From: Bacteroides faecichinchillae JCM 17102
GTDB lineage: Bacteria; Bacteroidota; Bacteroidia; Bacteroidales; Bacteroidaceae
DNA length: 50,358 nucleotides
Assembly: GCF_000614145.1 (NCBI RefSeq)
Contig: NZ_BAKK01000033.1
Location: 1 to 50,358, forward strand
Direction of reading: 5' to 3'
Both the position numbers and the translations under genes were made by a program. Numbering within the stretch: position 1 is the stretch's first letter; every line of letters begins with the position of its first letter. Positions 17,560 through 25,582 of the stretch are shown here, in pieces. The notes beneath the pieces are model-generated. The model ran no database searches and had not been told where the DNA came from. It worked only from the letters and a program-made list of their open reading frames with translations.

Positions 17560-18039
17560 TTATGCTTTATTAGGATCAAATTCTGGTTTATCATTAGGTT
17601 CGGAGCTATAAGGATATACATCCATAATAGCAGTTTCGGCTACTGAACCAATTTGATAATCTGCCATTGTGCCTTTCATACCTTCATCCAGTTTCTTAAC
17701 TGCATCACGTAAGTCGGCAGCCTGTACCAGTACTTGTGTAGAAGTCTTTTTCTCTGCACCACTTTTCTCGTCAAGAGTAATAAAGATGAGTTTGCACTTG
17801 AACCAACGGTCAGCACTTTCTTCATCACTGGAAAACAATTCGCTATAGTTGGCACGTTTGATATCCGAAACTGTGAACTCTCCTGATATAAACGGTGTCA
17901 TCTCTTCAATAATACGTGCTTCTGCTTCCGTAAAACTAAGAGCATCAACAAGATAAGGTTCGGTTACTTTCTTTTGCATTCCGTTCTCCATTACTTTTTC
18001 ATAACGGATTTTACATTCGAACCATGTATGCATTGCCAT
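17560..18039 (-). CDS. DUF4494 domain protein
   Basis: A soluble 159-residue protein (MAMHTWFECKIRYEKVMENG) that I recognise as DUF4494, a Bacteroidota family of unknown function. The sequence contains two similar halves: WFECKIRYEKV near the start and WFKCKLIFITL near residue 80, each followed by a K-T-x-x-YLV or K-x-S-T-QVLV strand and then an acidic helix, so it may be an internal duplication. The C-terminus (SSEPNDKPEFDPNKA) is polar. It is the first gene of the leftward cluster with YggS and the DHOD-like gene; a -7 box is at 18085-18092. Confidence 0.85.
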   Translation of the reverse strand: MAMHTWFECKIRYEKVMENGMQKKVTEPYLVDALSFTEAEARIIEEMTPFISGEFTVSDIKRANYSELFSSDEESADRWFKCKLIFITLDEKSGAEKKTSTQVLVQAADLRDAVKKLDEGMKGTMADYQIGSVAETAIMDVYPYSSEPNDKPEFDPNKA

Positions 18040-18084
18040 AATCTTTCTTCTTTTTTTAATTAATTGATTTATGTAAATTGGCTA

Positions 18085-18092
18085 CAAATATA
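18085..18092 (-). promoter_or_regulatory. -7 promoter box for the DUF4494 cluster
   Basis: CAAATATA on the + strand reads TATATTTG on the minus strand, matching the -7 consensus, 46 bases before the DUF4494 start. It lies in the 329-base gap between the divergent DUF4494 and RyR-domain genes; no gene is seen in that gap. Confidence 0.55.
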
Positions 18093-18285
18093 AGGAATAA
18101 AACCGAAAATTAGAGAGGAATAAAAAATAAACGAGCGATTTTGACGAGGACTAAATTGTGTGAGCAGTGCTAATTCAAGTGATCAATATCGTGTAAAAGG
18201 AATAGTATTTAAGTAAAGTTCTGTGTTTTTCAACATTTTCGTGCAAATAAATGAATAAAAATATCTGTATGTGCTAAGCTATCAC

Positions 18286-18293
18286 TAATTTTG
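18286..18293 (+). promoter_or_regulatory. -7 promoter box for the RyR-domain gene
   Basis: TAATTTTG matches the -7 consensus and lies 76 bases before the start codon at 18369, leaving a leader of about 65 bases. The -33 region has no clear TTTG. Confidence 0.5.
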
Positions 18294-18368
18294 CTGAAAT
18301 GGAATCTCTCAATTAAAAAGCACAGAAGTTTCGCGATAAAAATAAATAATCACTAATAATTTGTTGTT

Positions 18369-20692
18369 ATGTTGGAAAATGTAATTAGTGGGTGTGTGGA
18401 AGAAGCCTCGAAAATAGTAGAGGCTGACGTAGAGAACAATGGTTTATTAACTAATTTGTTACATGATGGTTATTATTCACTTGGAATGTTTATAACATTG
18501 CTTGCTATATTAGCGGTCATATTTAGCTTTAAAACTTCCCGGCGTTTTGTAATCAATCATTTAAAATACATTGCTCTGGCTATATTTCTTTTGGGGGTAA
18601 TCCTCTACGGAATAGGATATAATGAAGAAAATTCCGGTTCCGAATGGAATTTTATTGCTTTAGGATTCCGTTCTGTTTTGTCTTCATTAGAGATGTTCAT
18701 TTCACACTCTGATCTGATTGAGGTCGATGAAGTATGGCATCATTGCCCAATCTATATGTCTGCTTTCTCTTTAGTTCATTTCCTGGCGGTGTTAGTGAGT
18801 GCTATATTTATCGTGCAACTATTAGGTTTCCGTTTAATCTCATGGATTCGAATGATTATACTCTGGGTCCGGACAATCTTCGGTAAAAAACTGAATCTTT
18901 ATATATTTGGGGGATTTAATGACATTTCATTTACTTTGGCCAGGGATATCATTGAGGTAGAGAGAGCCAAAAGAGAAAAATTGAAGAAAGAAAAACATAA
19001 TAAGGTAGAGGACTATAAAATTATATTTGTCGCTCTGCCTTCAGAAGAAAGTGGCAGTCATCAAAGATTTACATTCAGCCATTTCTTTAGCGGAAGTTCA
19101 CATGGGAAAAGCAAGTTGGATAAATGTGAAGATCTGAATGCGTTGGTAGTCTATAGTAATAAAAATCTTTCGGTAGACGATGTAATTACTGAAGAAATTT
19201 CTAAGGAATGGACCTTCTTTAAGAGAGTTGGATTGAAAGTCCTTGGCAGACTGTTGAAAAGAGCTAATTCCGCAAAATATTTTTCTTGTCTGATAATGAA
19301 GATGATAATATTAAATCAGCTTTAATAATGCGATTGGCGGCCTCTAAAGGTGATGCCAGTTTACAAAACAAACCTATAAACATTTATTGTCATGCCAGAC
19401 GTGATAATCAAAACGTTATTCTTGAGAATATGGCATTGGACGGAAATGAAACATTGAACATAACTGTACGTATAATAGACTCTTCTTATCTATCGGTACT
19501 ATCATTGAAAATGAATCCGACTTATCATCCGGTAAATTTTGTGAAGAAGGATACAAGTCGTGCTGTTGTTCAGTCATCTTTCACTGCTTTAATCGTTGGC
19601 TTTGGGGAAACAGGGCAAGATACACTGAAATTCCTCTATGAATTTGGGGCTTTGGTGGGAGAAGATGGACAAAAAAGTGCATTTAAATGTTATGCCATAG
19701 ACCAGAATATGGATGCTTTACGAGGCGAATTTTATATGAAAGCTCCCGCACTGGTTGGTAATAATGAAGTAGAACTTATTCAGTGTTCGAACCACGCACC
19801 ACAGTTCTGGGATAAACTACGTGAGATAATAAATCAACTTAATTATGTAGTAATTGCTATTGGGGACGATCAGAAGAGTATATCATTTGCCATAAATTTG
19901 TATGAATTTGCTTGTCGATACAGGGAGAATAACTTAGAGCATTTTAAAATTTTTGTCAGAAGCTCTTATCACTCTGAGAAAAACATTCAATTGAAGGATA
20001 TAGCGAACTACTATAATCAAAGTAACCGGGAGAGTCTTGGAGAAATTATAATTTTTGGAGCTACAAAAGAAGTGTTCACTTACGATATGGTAGTGAACGA
20101 CAGAGTTAAAAAGGATGCTATGGGATTCTTGAATGTTTATGAAAATAAACCGGTAGCTGACATGGAAAGTCCTGAATATTCGAAACTCTGGAATAACAGG
20201 CATAATGTAAATACAACCATAGAGAAATATAGAAGTAAGGATAATCCTAGAGCCAAACCGACTATCAGACACTTTGTTATCCAAGATATAAGGCGACAAG
20301 AATTTCAGGATATGGCGAATGCCTATCATGTGGCTACTAAACTTCAATTAGCAGGAATGTATGATGCTGGTTTAGATGAGCTAAACCGCATTTGTGAATG
20401 TTTCTCTAGTGCTAAAGTGACAGATACAGGTGTTGAATATCCTAATGCCAGCCAACAAATGAATGAGATGATGAAGAACCTTGCAAAATGTGAACATCTC
20501 CGTTGGAATGCTTCTCACGAGATGATGGGATATACCAGGAATGAAGATACAACTTCTGCCTATATCATAGCTCAAAAACATCATTGTCTGGTGGCATGGG
20601 AGGAAATGGATAGTTTAAATCTGGGTAATTATAAAGAATACGACTACAAGGTAGTTGAAACAAGCTTTAGACTCAGAAAAGATAAATTGTAG
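18369..20692 (+). CDS. Putative channel-like protein: membrane domain, two Rossmann folds and a C-terminal RyR domain; frameshifted near 19282
   Basis: About 774 residues once a T is restored in the T run at 19280-19284 (KYFFLSDNEDDN). Residues 36-54, 64-84 and 130-152 are hydrophobic membrane segments. A first Rossmann-like unit begins at about 175 (LNLYIFGGFNDISFTLARDI), and a second at about 405 (TALIVGFGETGQDTLKF), with the classic GxGxxG turn at 411-416 and a later VVIAIGDDQKSISFA strand. The last 80 residues (about 690-770) match the RyR domain: KCEHLRWNASHEMMGY, then KHHCLVAWEEM and YDYKVV. Membrane plus tandem RCK/TrkA-like folds is the layout of ligand-gated ion channels of the CASTOR/POLLUX and BK type; RyR units are proposed ligand sensors in bacteria. 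Ion and ligand are unknown. No operon partners. Confidence 0.72.
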
Positions 20693-20999
20693 TAAATAAT
20701 CGGTGTCTGTTTATAATGAATTAGAGTATCGATTCAGGTTCTTTACTATAACTTATTTATTCCCAATTATTCGTGCGGAATGGGGGTAGAGGAAGTTCGT
20801 GTTAATTGCATACGATTCCTAATTGAAAGTTACGGAAGCAATAACGGACAAATATAAGTAGTAAAAGATAAATGATTTCTCTTTTCATGGTTGTTAGATT
20901 GATTGAATGTTGCAAATATGCGACGAATTTCTGAAAATAAACTAAGTAGCCGGAAATATTACTGAATACTTCCGGCTACAAAAGAGAGATAGGGTTAGG
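20693..20999. other. Non-coding gap with a possible 28-residue peptide
   Basis: No established gene. On the minus strand a 28-residue frame runs from 20888 to 20802: MKREIIYLLLLIFVRYCFRN and eight more residues, hydrophobic at its start. A near -7 sequence (CATATTTG) lies upstream of it. A minus-strand TATATTTG also occurs at 20849-20856. It may be a decayed leader peptide or chance. Confidence 0.25.
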
Positions 21000-21569
21000 T
21001 TAGAGTTGTTTTCTTTTATGTATTCTTCTCAGTTCGAACGAAAGCATGACGCGGAAAAGTCCGATGATGAGGAAAGTGAAAGAAATCATATATACGGCAT
21101 ACAAAGCTCCGATGGCCGGTTGCCATAAAATTAATAAAGAACAGATAATAGCAAGAATACCAAATGCCATATACCATCCCCAATCCCGGGTACCATAACG
21201 TTTTAGATCAATGGAGTACCCGGTTGAAGAGAAGCCTCGGAACATAAGCCAGAAAGCAATGATAATTGGGATAACTTCCATGCTTACCATTGGATAAGCA
21301 ATCAGGTAAACACCTAGGATGAAGTCTATGATACCTCCAACAATGTACCATCCCCAGCTTGGAACTCTCTGTCGATTGCTAAGGGCAAAAATAATTTCCA
21401 GAATACCGCTGATTAGCATGGAGATACTAAAAATAATACTTAGAGCCATGTAGCTGCTAAGAGGTGAGAACATAAGGCTTAGAGCCACGATGATATACAC
21501 GATTCCTAATAAGAGAGAGGTCCACCAATTTTTCACTGAATCTTTAATCTCATTGAATACTGTTTCCAT
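21000..21569 (-). CDS. HdeD family (DUF308) membrane protein
   Basis: Inner-membrane protein of 189 residues with six hydrophobic helices arranged as two-helix repeats, the DUF308/HdeD architecture. It starts METVFNEIKDSVKNWWTSLL; the repeated motif around LGIVYIIVALSLMF, GGIIDFILGVYLI and GILAIICSLLILWQP supports the family. Each repeat ends in a short polar turn with Pro. In enteric bacteria HdeD is linked to acid resistance; the role in Bacteroides is not known. It is monocistronic and divergent from tpx, with 135 bases between the starts. Confidence 0.88.
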   Translation of the reverse strand: METVFNEIKDSVKNWWTSLLLGIVYIIVALSLMFSPLSSYMALSIIFSISMLISGILEIIFALSNRQRVPSWGWYIVGGIIDFILGVYLIAYPMVSMEVIPIIIAFWLMFRGFSSTGYSIDLKRYGTRDWGWYMAFGILAIICSLLILWQPAIGALYAVYMISFTFLIIGLFRVMLSFELRRIHKRKQL

Positions 21570-21704
21570 ACATTTTTTATTTTAGATAAATACTTGATGA
21601 TTTGTGGATGAATAACAAATTGATTTTAGAAAAGGTTTGCCTTTGAACATATTTAGACTTTCGATTGTTGTAATAATAAAGTAATTTAAAAATATAGATG
21701 CATT

Positions 21705-22205
21705 ATGGCAACAACAAAATTCAAAGGACAACCGGTAAAACTGATCGGTGAATTTATACAAGTTGGTAAAGTAGCTCCTGATTTTGAGCTGGTGAAAACA
21801 GATTTATCTTCTTTCTCGCTGAAAGACCTAAATGGTAAAAATGTGATTCTAAATATTTTCCCAAGTCTGGATACAGGTGTTTGTGCTACATCAGTTCGCA
21901 AATTCAACAAATTGGCTGCCGGTTTAAAAGATACAGTCGTGCTGGCTATTTCTAAAGATCTTCCTTTTGCACATGGACGTTTCTGTACAACAGAAGGAAT
22001 TGAAAATGTGACACCATTATCGGATTTTCGCTTTTCTGATTTTGATGAGAGTTATGGTGTACGTATGGCAGATGGTCCATTAGCTGGATTGCTGGCACGT
22101 GCAGTAGTCGTGATAGGAAAAGATGGAAAAGTGGCTTATACAGAGTTGGTACCGGAAATTACTCAGGAACCCGATTATGATAAAGCATTAGCTGCTGTGA
22201 AATAA
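21705..22205 (+). CDS. tpx: Thiol peroxidase (Tpx, atypical 2-Cys peroxiredoxin)
   Basis: A 166-residue thioredoxin-fold peroxidase that reduces hydrogen peroxide and alkyl hydroperoxides with thioredoxin as electron donor. The peroxidatic cysteine is Cys60 in SLDTGVCATSVRKFN, and the resolving cysteine is Cys94 in HGRFCTTEG; the spacing is that of Tpx rather than AhpC. FKGQPVKLIGEFIQVGKVAP and LLARAVVVIGKDGKVAYTEL complete the family pattern. No signal peptide. Two hairpins follow the stop. Bacteroides tpx is known to respond to oxidative stress; I see no clear promoter box here. Confidence 0.95.
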   Translation: MATTKFKGQPVKLIGEFIQVGKVAPDFELVKTDLSSFSLKDLNGKNVILNIFPSLDTGVCATSVRKFNKLAAGLKDTVVLAISKDLPFAHGRFCTTEGIENVTPLSDFRFSDFDESYGVRMADGPLAGLLARAVVVIGKDGKVAYTELVPEITQEPDYDKALAAVK

Positions 22206-22221
22206 ATAATTTCATTTCTTA

Positions 22222-22243
22222 TTTGTTCTTCAACAAGAACAAA
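22222..22243 (+). terminator. Hairpin after tpx
   Basis: TTTGTTCTT (22222-22230) pairs perfectly with AAGAACAAA (22235-22243) over a four-base loop, 17 bases after the tpx stop. It is A/T-rich and lacks a long T tract, so termination strength is uncertain. Confidence 0.5.
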
Positions 22244-22263
22244 CGATAGATCTTAAAATTTTT

Positions 22264-22325
22264 GACCTAATAAGAACTAGTATATTGATTTTGCTTTTTG
22301 CAAATTCAATGGCTCTTATTAGGTC
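22264..22325. repeat. 62-base palindrome between tpx and DUF3078 gene
   Basis: GACCTAATAAGA (22264-22275) is the exact reverse complement of TCTTATTAGGTC (22314-22325). Inside, ATTGATTTTGC (22284-22294) pairs with GCAAATTCAAT (22300-22310) with one mismatch. The two stems stack into one long hairpin. There is no T tract after it; it may be a terminator remnant, a small mobile-element-like palindrome or a leader structure. Confidence 0.7.
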
Positions 22326-22360
22326 GTGTGTTTTCATACTAAACCTCAACTATATATTAT

Positions 22361-23245
22361 ATGAATAAGATGCAATCTTTTTTCATCGCTCTTGTATGTT
22401 TGAGCGCTGGATCTTTATCGGCCCAAACGGCTGATACAACAAATATCTCTCCTTGGACAAAAGAAGGATTTGCCGGATTGAAGATGACACAAGTGAGCCT
22501 TACAAACTGGGCGGCCGGAGGCGATAATTCCATTGCTTTTGATTTACAAGGTGCTTATCAGGCTAATTATAAGAAAGGAAAACATTTGTGGAATAACCGT
22601 ATCGAACTGTCTTACGGATTGAATAAAACCGGTGAGGACGGTATGAGAAAAGCAAATGATAAAATCTACTTGAATACGAATTATGGGTATTCGATAGCTA
22701 AAAGTTGGTATGCCAGTGCATTTGCTACTTTTCAAACTCAATTTTCACCCGGATATGATTATAAAGTGAATAAAGACGTGGCTATTTCTGAATTTATGTC
22801 TCCTGCTTATCTAACTACCGGTCTTGGTTTCACTTATGATCCGGGTAAGATATTCACTGTTGTATTGTCTCCTGCCGCATGGCGTGGAACATTTGTGCTG
22901 AATGATCGTTTGTCCGATGAAGGAGCATATGGAGTCGATCCCGGTAAACATTTGCTTTCGAGTTTTGGTGCTAACCTAAAAGGGGAGGTAAACTATGAGT
23001 TTCTGAAAAACATGACAGTATATTCACGTTTGGAACTATATTCGGATTATTTGCATAAGCCTTTGAATATAGATGTGAACTGGGAAGTGCAGGTGAATAT
23101 GATTATCAATAAATGGTTCTCAACTACATTGACCACTAATCTGATGTATGATGATGATGTGAAAATTGTACAGAAAGATGGTAGTAAAGGATCAAGAGTC
23201 CAGTTCAAGGAAATATTAGGCGTGGGAGTTCAGTTTAATTTCTAA
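22361..23245 (+). CDS. DUF3078 domain protein, probable outer-membrane beta-barrel
   Basis: An exported 294-residue protein. Residues 1-21 are a signal peptide (MNKMQSFFIALVCLSAGSLS, cut after AQ). The mature part starts with PWTKEGFAGLKMTQVSLTNW then AAGGDNS, the typical DUF3078 opening, followed by alternating aromatic beta strands (LSYGLNKT, YASAFATFQTQFSPGYDY, VYSRLELYSDYL) and a terminal EILGVGVQFNF ending in Phe, as outer-membrane barrels do. The DUF3078 role is unknown. An alternative start at 22370 would keep the signal peptide. A bidirectional terminator follows. Confidence 0.88.
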   Translation: MNKMQSFFIALVCLSAGSLSAQTADTTNISPWTKEGFAGLKMTQVSLTNWAAGGDNSIAFDLQGAYQANYKKGKHLWNNRIELSYGLNKTGEDGMRKANDKIYLNTNYGYSIAKSWYASAFATFQTQFSPGYDYKVNKDVAISEFMSPAYLTTGLGFTYDPGKIFTVVLSPAAWRGTFVLNDRLSDEGAYGVDPGKHLLSSFGANLKGEVNYEFLKNMTVYSRLELYSDYLHKPLNIDVNWEVQVNMIINKWFSTTLTTNLMYDDDVKIVQKDGSKGSRVQFKEILGVGVQFNF

Positions 23246-23260
23246 CTCAATTGAATAAAA

Positions 23261-23311
23261 AAAGAGGTGTCAAAAGTGTATGGATGTTATTATCTGGCTT
23301 TTGACATCTTT
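23261..23311. terminator. Bidirectional terminator between DUF3078 and dedA-like genes
   Basis: AAAGAGGTGTCAAAAG (23261-23276) pairs with CTTTTGACATCTTT (23298-23311) with one G-T position; A run before and T-rich sequence after. It separates two convergent genes. Confidence 0.8.
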
Positions 23312-23314
23312 CTT

Positions 23315-23953
23315 TTATTTTTTCTTCAATGCTTTGTATGCCAGGAATCCTACGATAAATACTCCGATTGCAATAAAGCAATAACCGATTTCGTGGCTGT
23401 ACTCCGTAACTTTAGCAATCAGTTGTTCTTCGCTTTCAATGCCTGGTACGGTAGAAAGATAGTATCCGATGATTGCCAGAATCGTATTCCATAATCCGGC
23501 TCCTAAGGTTGTATAAATCAGGAAGGTGGATAATTTCATTTTTGCGAGACCAGCCGGGATGGAGATTAATTGGCGTACTGCCGGAATTAAACGTCCGATG
23601 AAAGTGGATAATGCACCATGTTGGTCAAAATATACTTCTGCGTGATGAACCTTAGCTTCATCAATCAGGCACATATGTCCGATGCGACTGTTTGCGAATT
23701 TGTAAATGATGGGACGTCCCAACCATTTAGCCAGAAAGTAATTGATTAATGCTCCGATATTGGCTCCGATAGTGGCAAATAAAACTACCAGATAAATATT
23801 GAGTTCTTCATTAACTGCTGCTTTGTATGCAGCTGGAGGAATGACCACTTCAGAGGGAAAAGGGATAAAAGAGCTTTCGATGGTCATTAATAAAGTGATG
23901 GTCCAATAATTGAGGTGATCCAGACACCATTGGATAAAAGCTACTGATTCCAT
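23315..23953 (-). CDS. DedA family membrane protein
   Basis: A 212-residue inner-membrane protein of the DedA/SNARE-associated (VTT) superfamily, now linked to undecaprenyl-phosphate or phospholipid flipping. Motifs: FIPFPSEVVIPPAAY near residue 30 (the re-entrant loop with Glu and Pro), GALINYFLAKWLGRP near residue 67, FIGRLIPAVRQLISIPAG near 118 with the conserved Arg pair, and TTLGAGLWNTILAIIGY. Four or five membrane segments are visible. It ends 1-2 bases from the terminator stem and lies 31 bases after the TPR gene on the same strand, so they may share a transcript. Confidence 0.92.
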   Translation of the reverse strand: MESVAFIQWCLDHLNYWTITLLMTIESSFIPFPSEVVIPPAAYKAAVNEELNIYLVVLFATIGANIGALINYFLAKWLGRPIIYKFANSRIGHMCLIDEAKVHHAEVYFDQHGALSTFIGRLIPAVRQLISIPAGLAKMKLSTFLIYTTLGAGLWNTILAIIGYYLSTVPGIESEEQLIAKVTEYSHEIGYCFIAIGVFIVGFLAYKALKKK

Positions 23954-23984
23954 ACGTTTTACTAATTGTTTTTGATGATTTGAG

Positions 23985-25424
23985 TTATTTATTTCCTTTT
24001 TCTTTCTTCATACGTTCCCATACTTCTTTAAGTATCTGTTCTCCTTCTTCGGTTCGTTCGTAAGGCTGGGATAACAAATCTGAAATCATATCCTCATCGA
24101 TCGGATGAGTAGTCTCATTATTGTAACGGAAGAAGTCATCGACTCTACCTTCTATCAAGGCTAGGGCAGCTAGTTTTCCTGCAACATTTTCATACTTAGG
24201 ATTTATGTTATACACTTTTTCATAGCAAATCTTTGCTTGGGACAACATCTCTTCATCTGAATAAGCTGTAGCAACCTGAAACCACATGTCTGCGTTGGAA
24301 TCGTCGTTCAAAGCAACTTTGAAAGCATTAAAGGCCTCTTGATCCTTTCCTTCTTTCAGATAGATTTTTCCCTCAGTAAGATCGACTATTGGTTCGCTGG
24401 GATTGATTTCTCTTGCTCTTGCACACATCTCATGTGCCTCTTCATGGTTACCCAATTCAAAGGTAGCTAGAGCGGCGTTAGTATAAGTATCTACCAATAA
24501 TGGAGAATTACCGTCTCCTTTTTCTTTAAAAAGCCGGATCACTTCAAGATAGCATTGATCAGCATTCGACCAATCTTCTTTGTTGGTATATGCCATTCCA
24601 ATGAACATGTTTCCTACTTCAGGAGCAATAGCCTTATATTCAATCGCCTTTTGATAGTCGGCAATTGCTGCATCGGAATTGTTCAGGTAAAAGTAACTAT
24701 GGGCACGATACGCATAGGCTTCTCCGAATTTCTCATTAGCAGCCAGTGCAAAGTCACAGGCTTCAATTGCTTTTTCGCTATTTTCTATGATAAAATAGCA
24801 TTTGGCTAGTCCCACCCAATAAGAGGCATTGTAGGGATCAACGTCAATCAGTTGATTGTATTGGATGATGGCGGCCTCGGTCTGGTTGGTTGCAGCAAGG
24901 TAATCGGCAGTTACTGCGATAAAATCTTCTTCATTTCCAAACGTTTTTTTCCCATTATCCAACCATTCTTTGGCACATTCGGGATAGCCCATATCCAGAT
25001 AAAGATAGACGATATTGATTATTGTCTCCAGTTCATCGGCTTCCTCTACCGTATTTATTATATATTGTGCGGCTTCCAACTGACCTTCAGTAAGTAGTAG
25101 TTCAGCTTTCAGCATCTTCACTTCTGTATTATATTCTTCTGTGATACTACTGGCTATTTCTTTCGCTTCCTGTATCTTTTGTGTATCCAAATAGAGGTAA
25201 GCCTGCTCTACCAAGAGATCCGTATTCTCAGGATGCAGGTAAAGACCATAATTGATGACTTCTTGTGCTTCATTGAATCTTCGTTCAAATGCATATCGGT
25301 CGGCAATGTCGGCGAATTGATCTCCGTCCAAATAAATTTGGTGGTTTTCGGCTTTTGCCGTTTCATATTGTTCGATCAGTTTGTCTAACTCCTGACCATC
25401 GGACGGTGAATTTTTTCTCCCCAT
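23985..25424 (-). CDS. Tetratricopeptide repeat protein
   Basis: A soluble 479-residue protein made almost wholly of TPR helices. Clear repeats include residues around FNEAQEVINYGLYLHPENTD, AAIIQYNQLIDVDPYNASYW, KAIEACDFALAANEKFGEAY, AAIADYQKAIEYKAIAPEVG, EAHEMCARAREINPSEPIVD and QAKICYEKVYNINPKYENVA, each with the usual small-residue and Pro spacing over 34 residues. No signal peptide, so probably cytoplasmic. TPR proteins are scaffolds; the partner is not known. It begins after a 158-base gap that holds an imperfect palindrome and lies downstream of glnS on the same strand. Confidence 0.9.
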   Translation of the reverse strand: MGRKNSPSDGQELDKLIEQYETAKAENHQIYLDGDQFADIADRYAFERRFNEAQEVINYGLYLHPENTDLLVEQAYLYLDTQKIQEAKEIASSITEEYNTEVKMLKAELLLTEGQLEAAQYIINTVEEADELETIINIVYLYLDMGYPECAKEWLDNGKKTFGNEEDFIAVTADYLAATNQTEAAIIQYNQLIDVDPYNASYWVGLAKCYFIIENSEKAIEACDFALAANEKFGEAYAYRAHSYFYLNNSDAAIADYQKAIEYKAIAPEVGNMFIGMAYTNKEDWSNADQCYLEVIRLFKEKGDGNSPLLVDTYTNAALATFELGNHEEAHEMCARAREINPSEPIVDLTEGKIYLKEGKDQEAFNAFKVALNDDSNADMWFQVATAYSDEEMLSQAKICYEKVYNINPKYENVAGKLAALALIEGRVDDFFRYNNETTHPIDEDMISDLLSQPYERTEEGEQILKEVWERMKKEKGNK

Positions 25425-25456
25425 TCTAATTTTTTTTTATTTAATTTTCCAAAAGC

Positions 25457-25513
25457 GGATAACACGGAGGACGCGGATATTAATCATTTAATAATCCGTG
25501 TAATCCGTGTCAT
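25457..25513. repeat. Imperfect palindrome of the GGATAACACGGA type
   Basis: 25457-25482 (starting GGATAACACGGAGGACGCGG) and 25489-25513 (containing AATCCGTGTAATCCGTGTC) are imperfect reverse complements over about 25 bases, made of repeated ATCCGTGT/ACACGGAT units. It lies between glnS and the TPR gene. Similar units are common between genes in Bacteroides; a role in RNA folding is possible. Confidence 0.6.
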
Positions 25514-25582
25514 CAACATCTGATAATGGTGAAATATCACTTAGTGACATATTCCATATCTGAGATGAGCCTAAAAGGCTAA

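Noticed and set aside
23267..23494. A 75-codon + strand frame after the DUF3078 gene
   Set aside because: It starts inside a bidirectional terminator and is antisense to a clear DedA-family gene.
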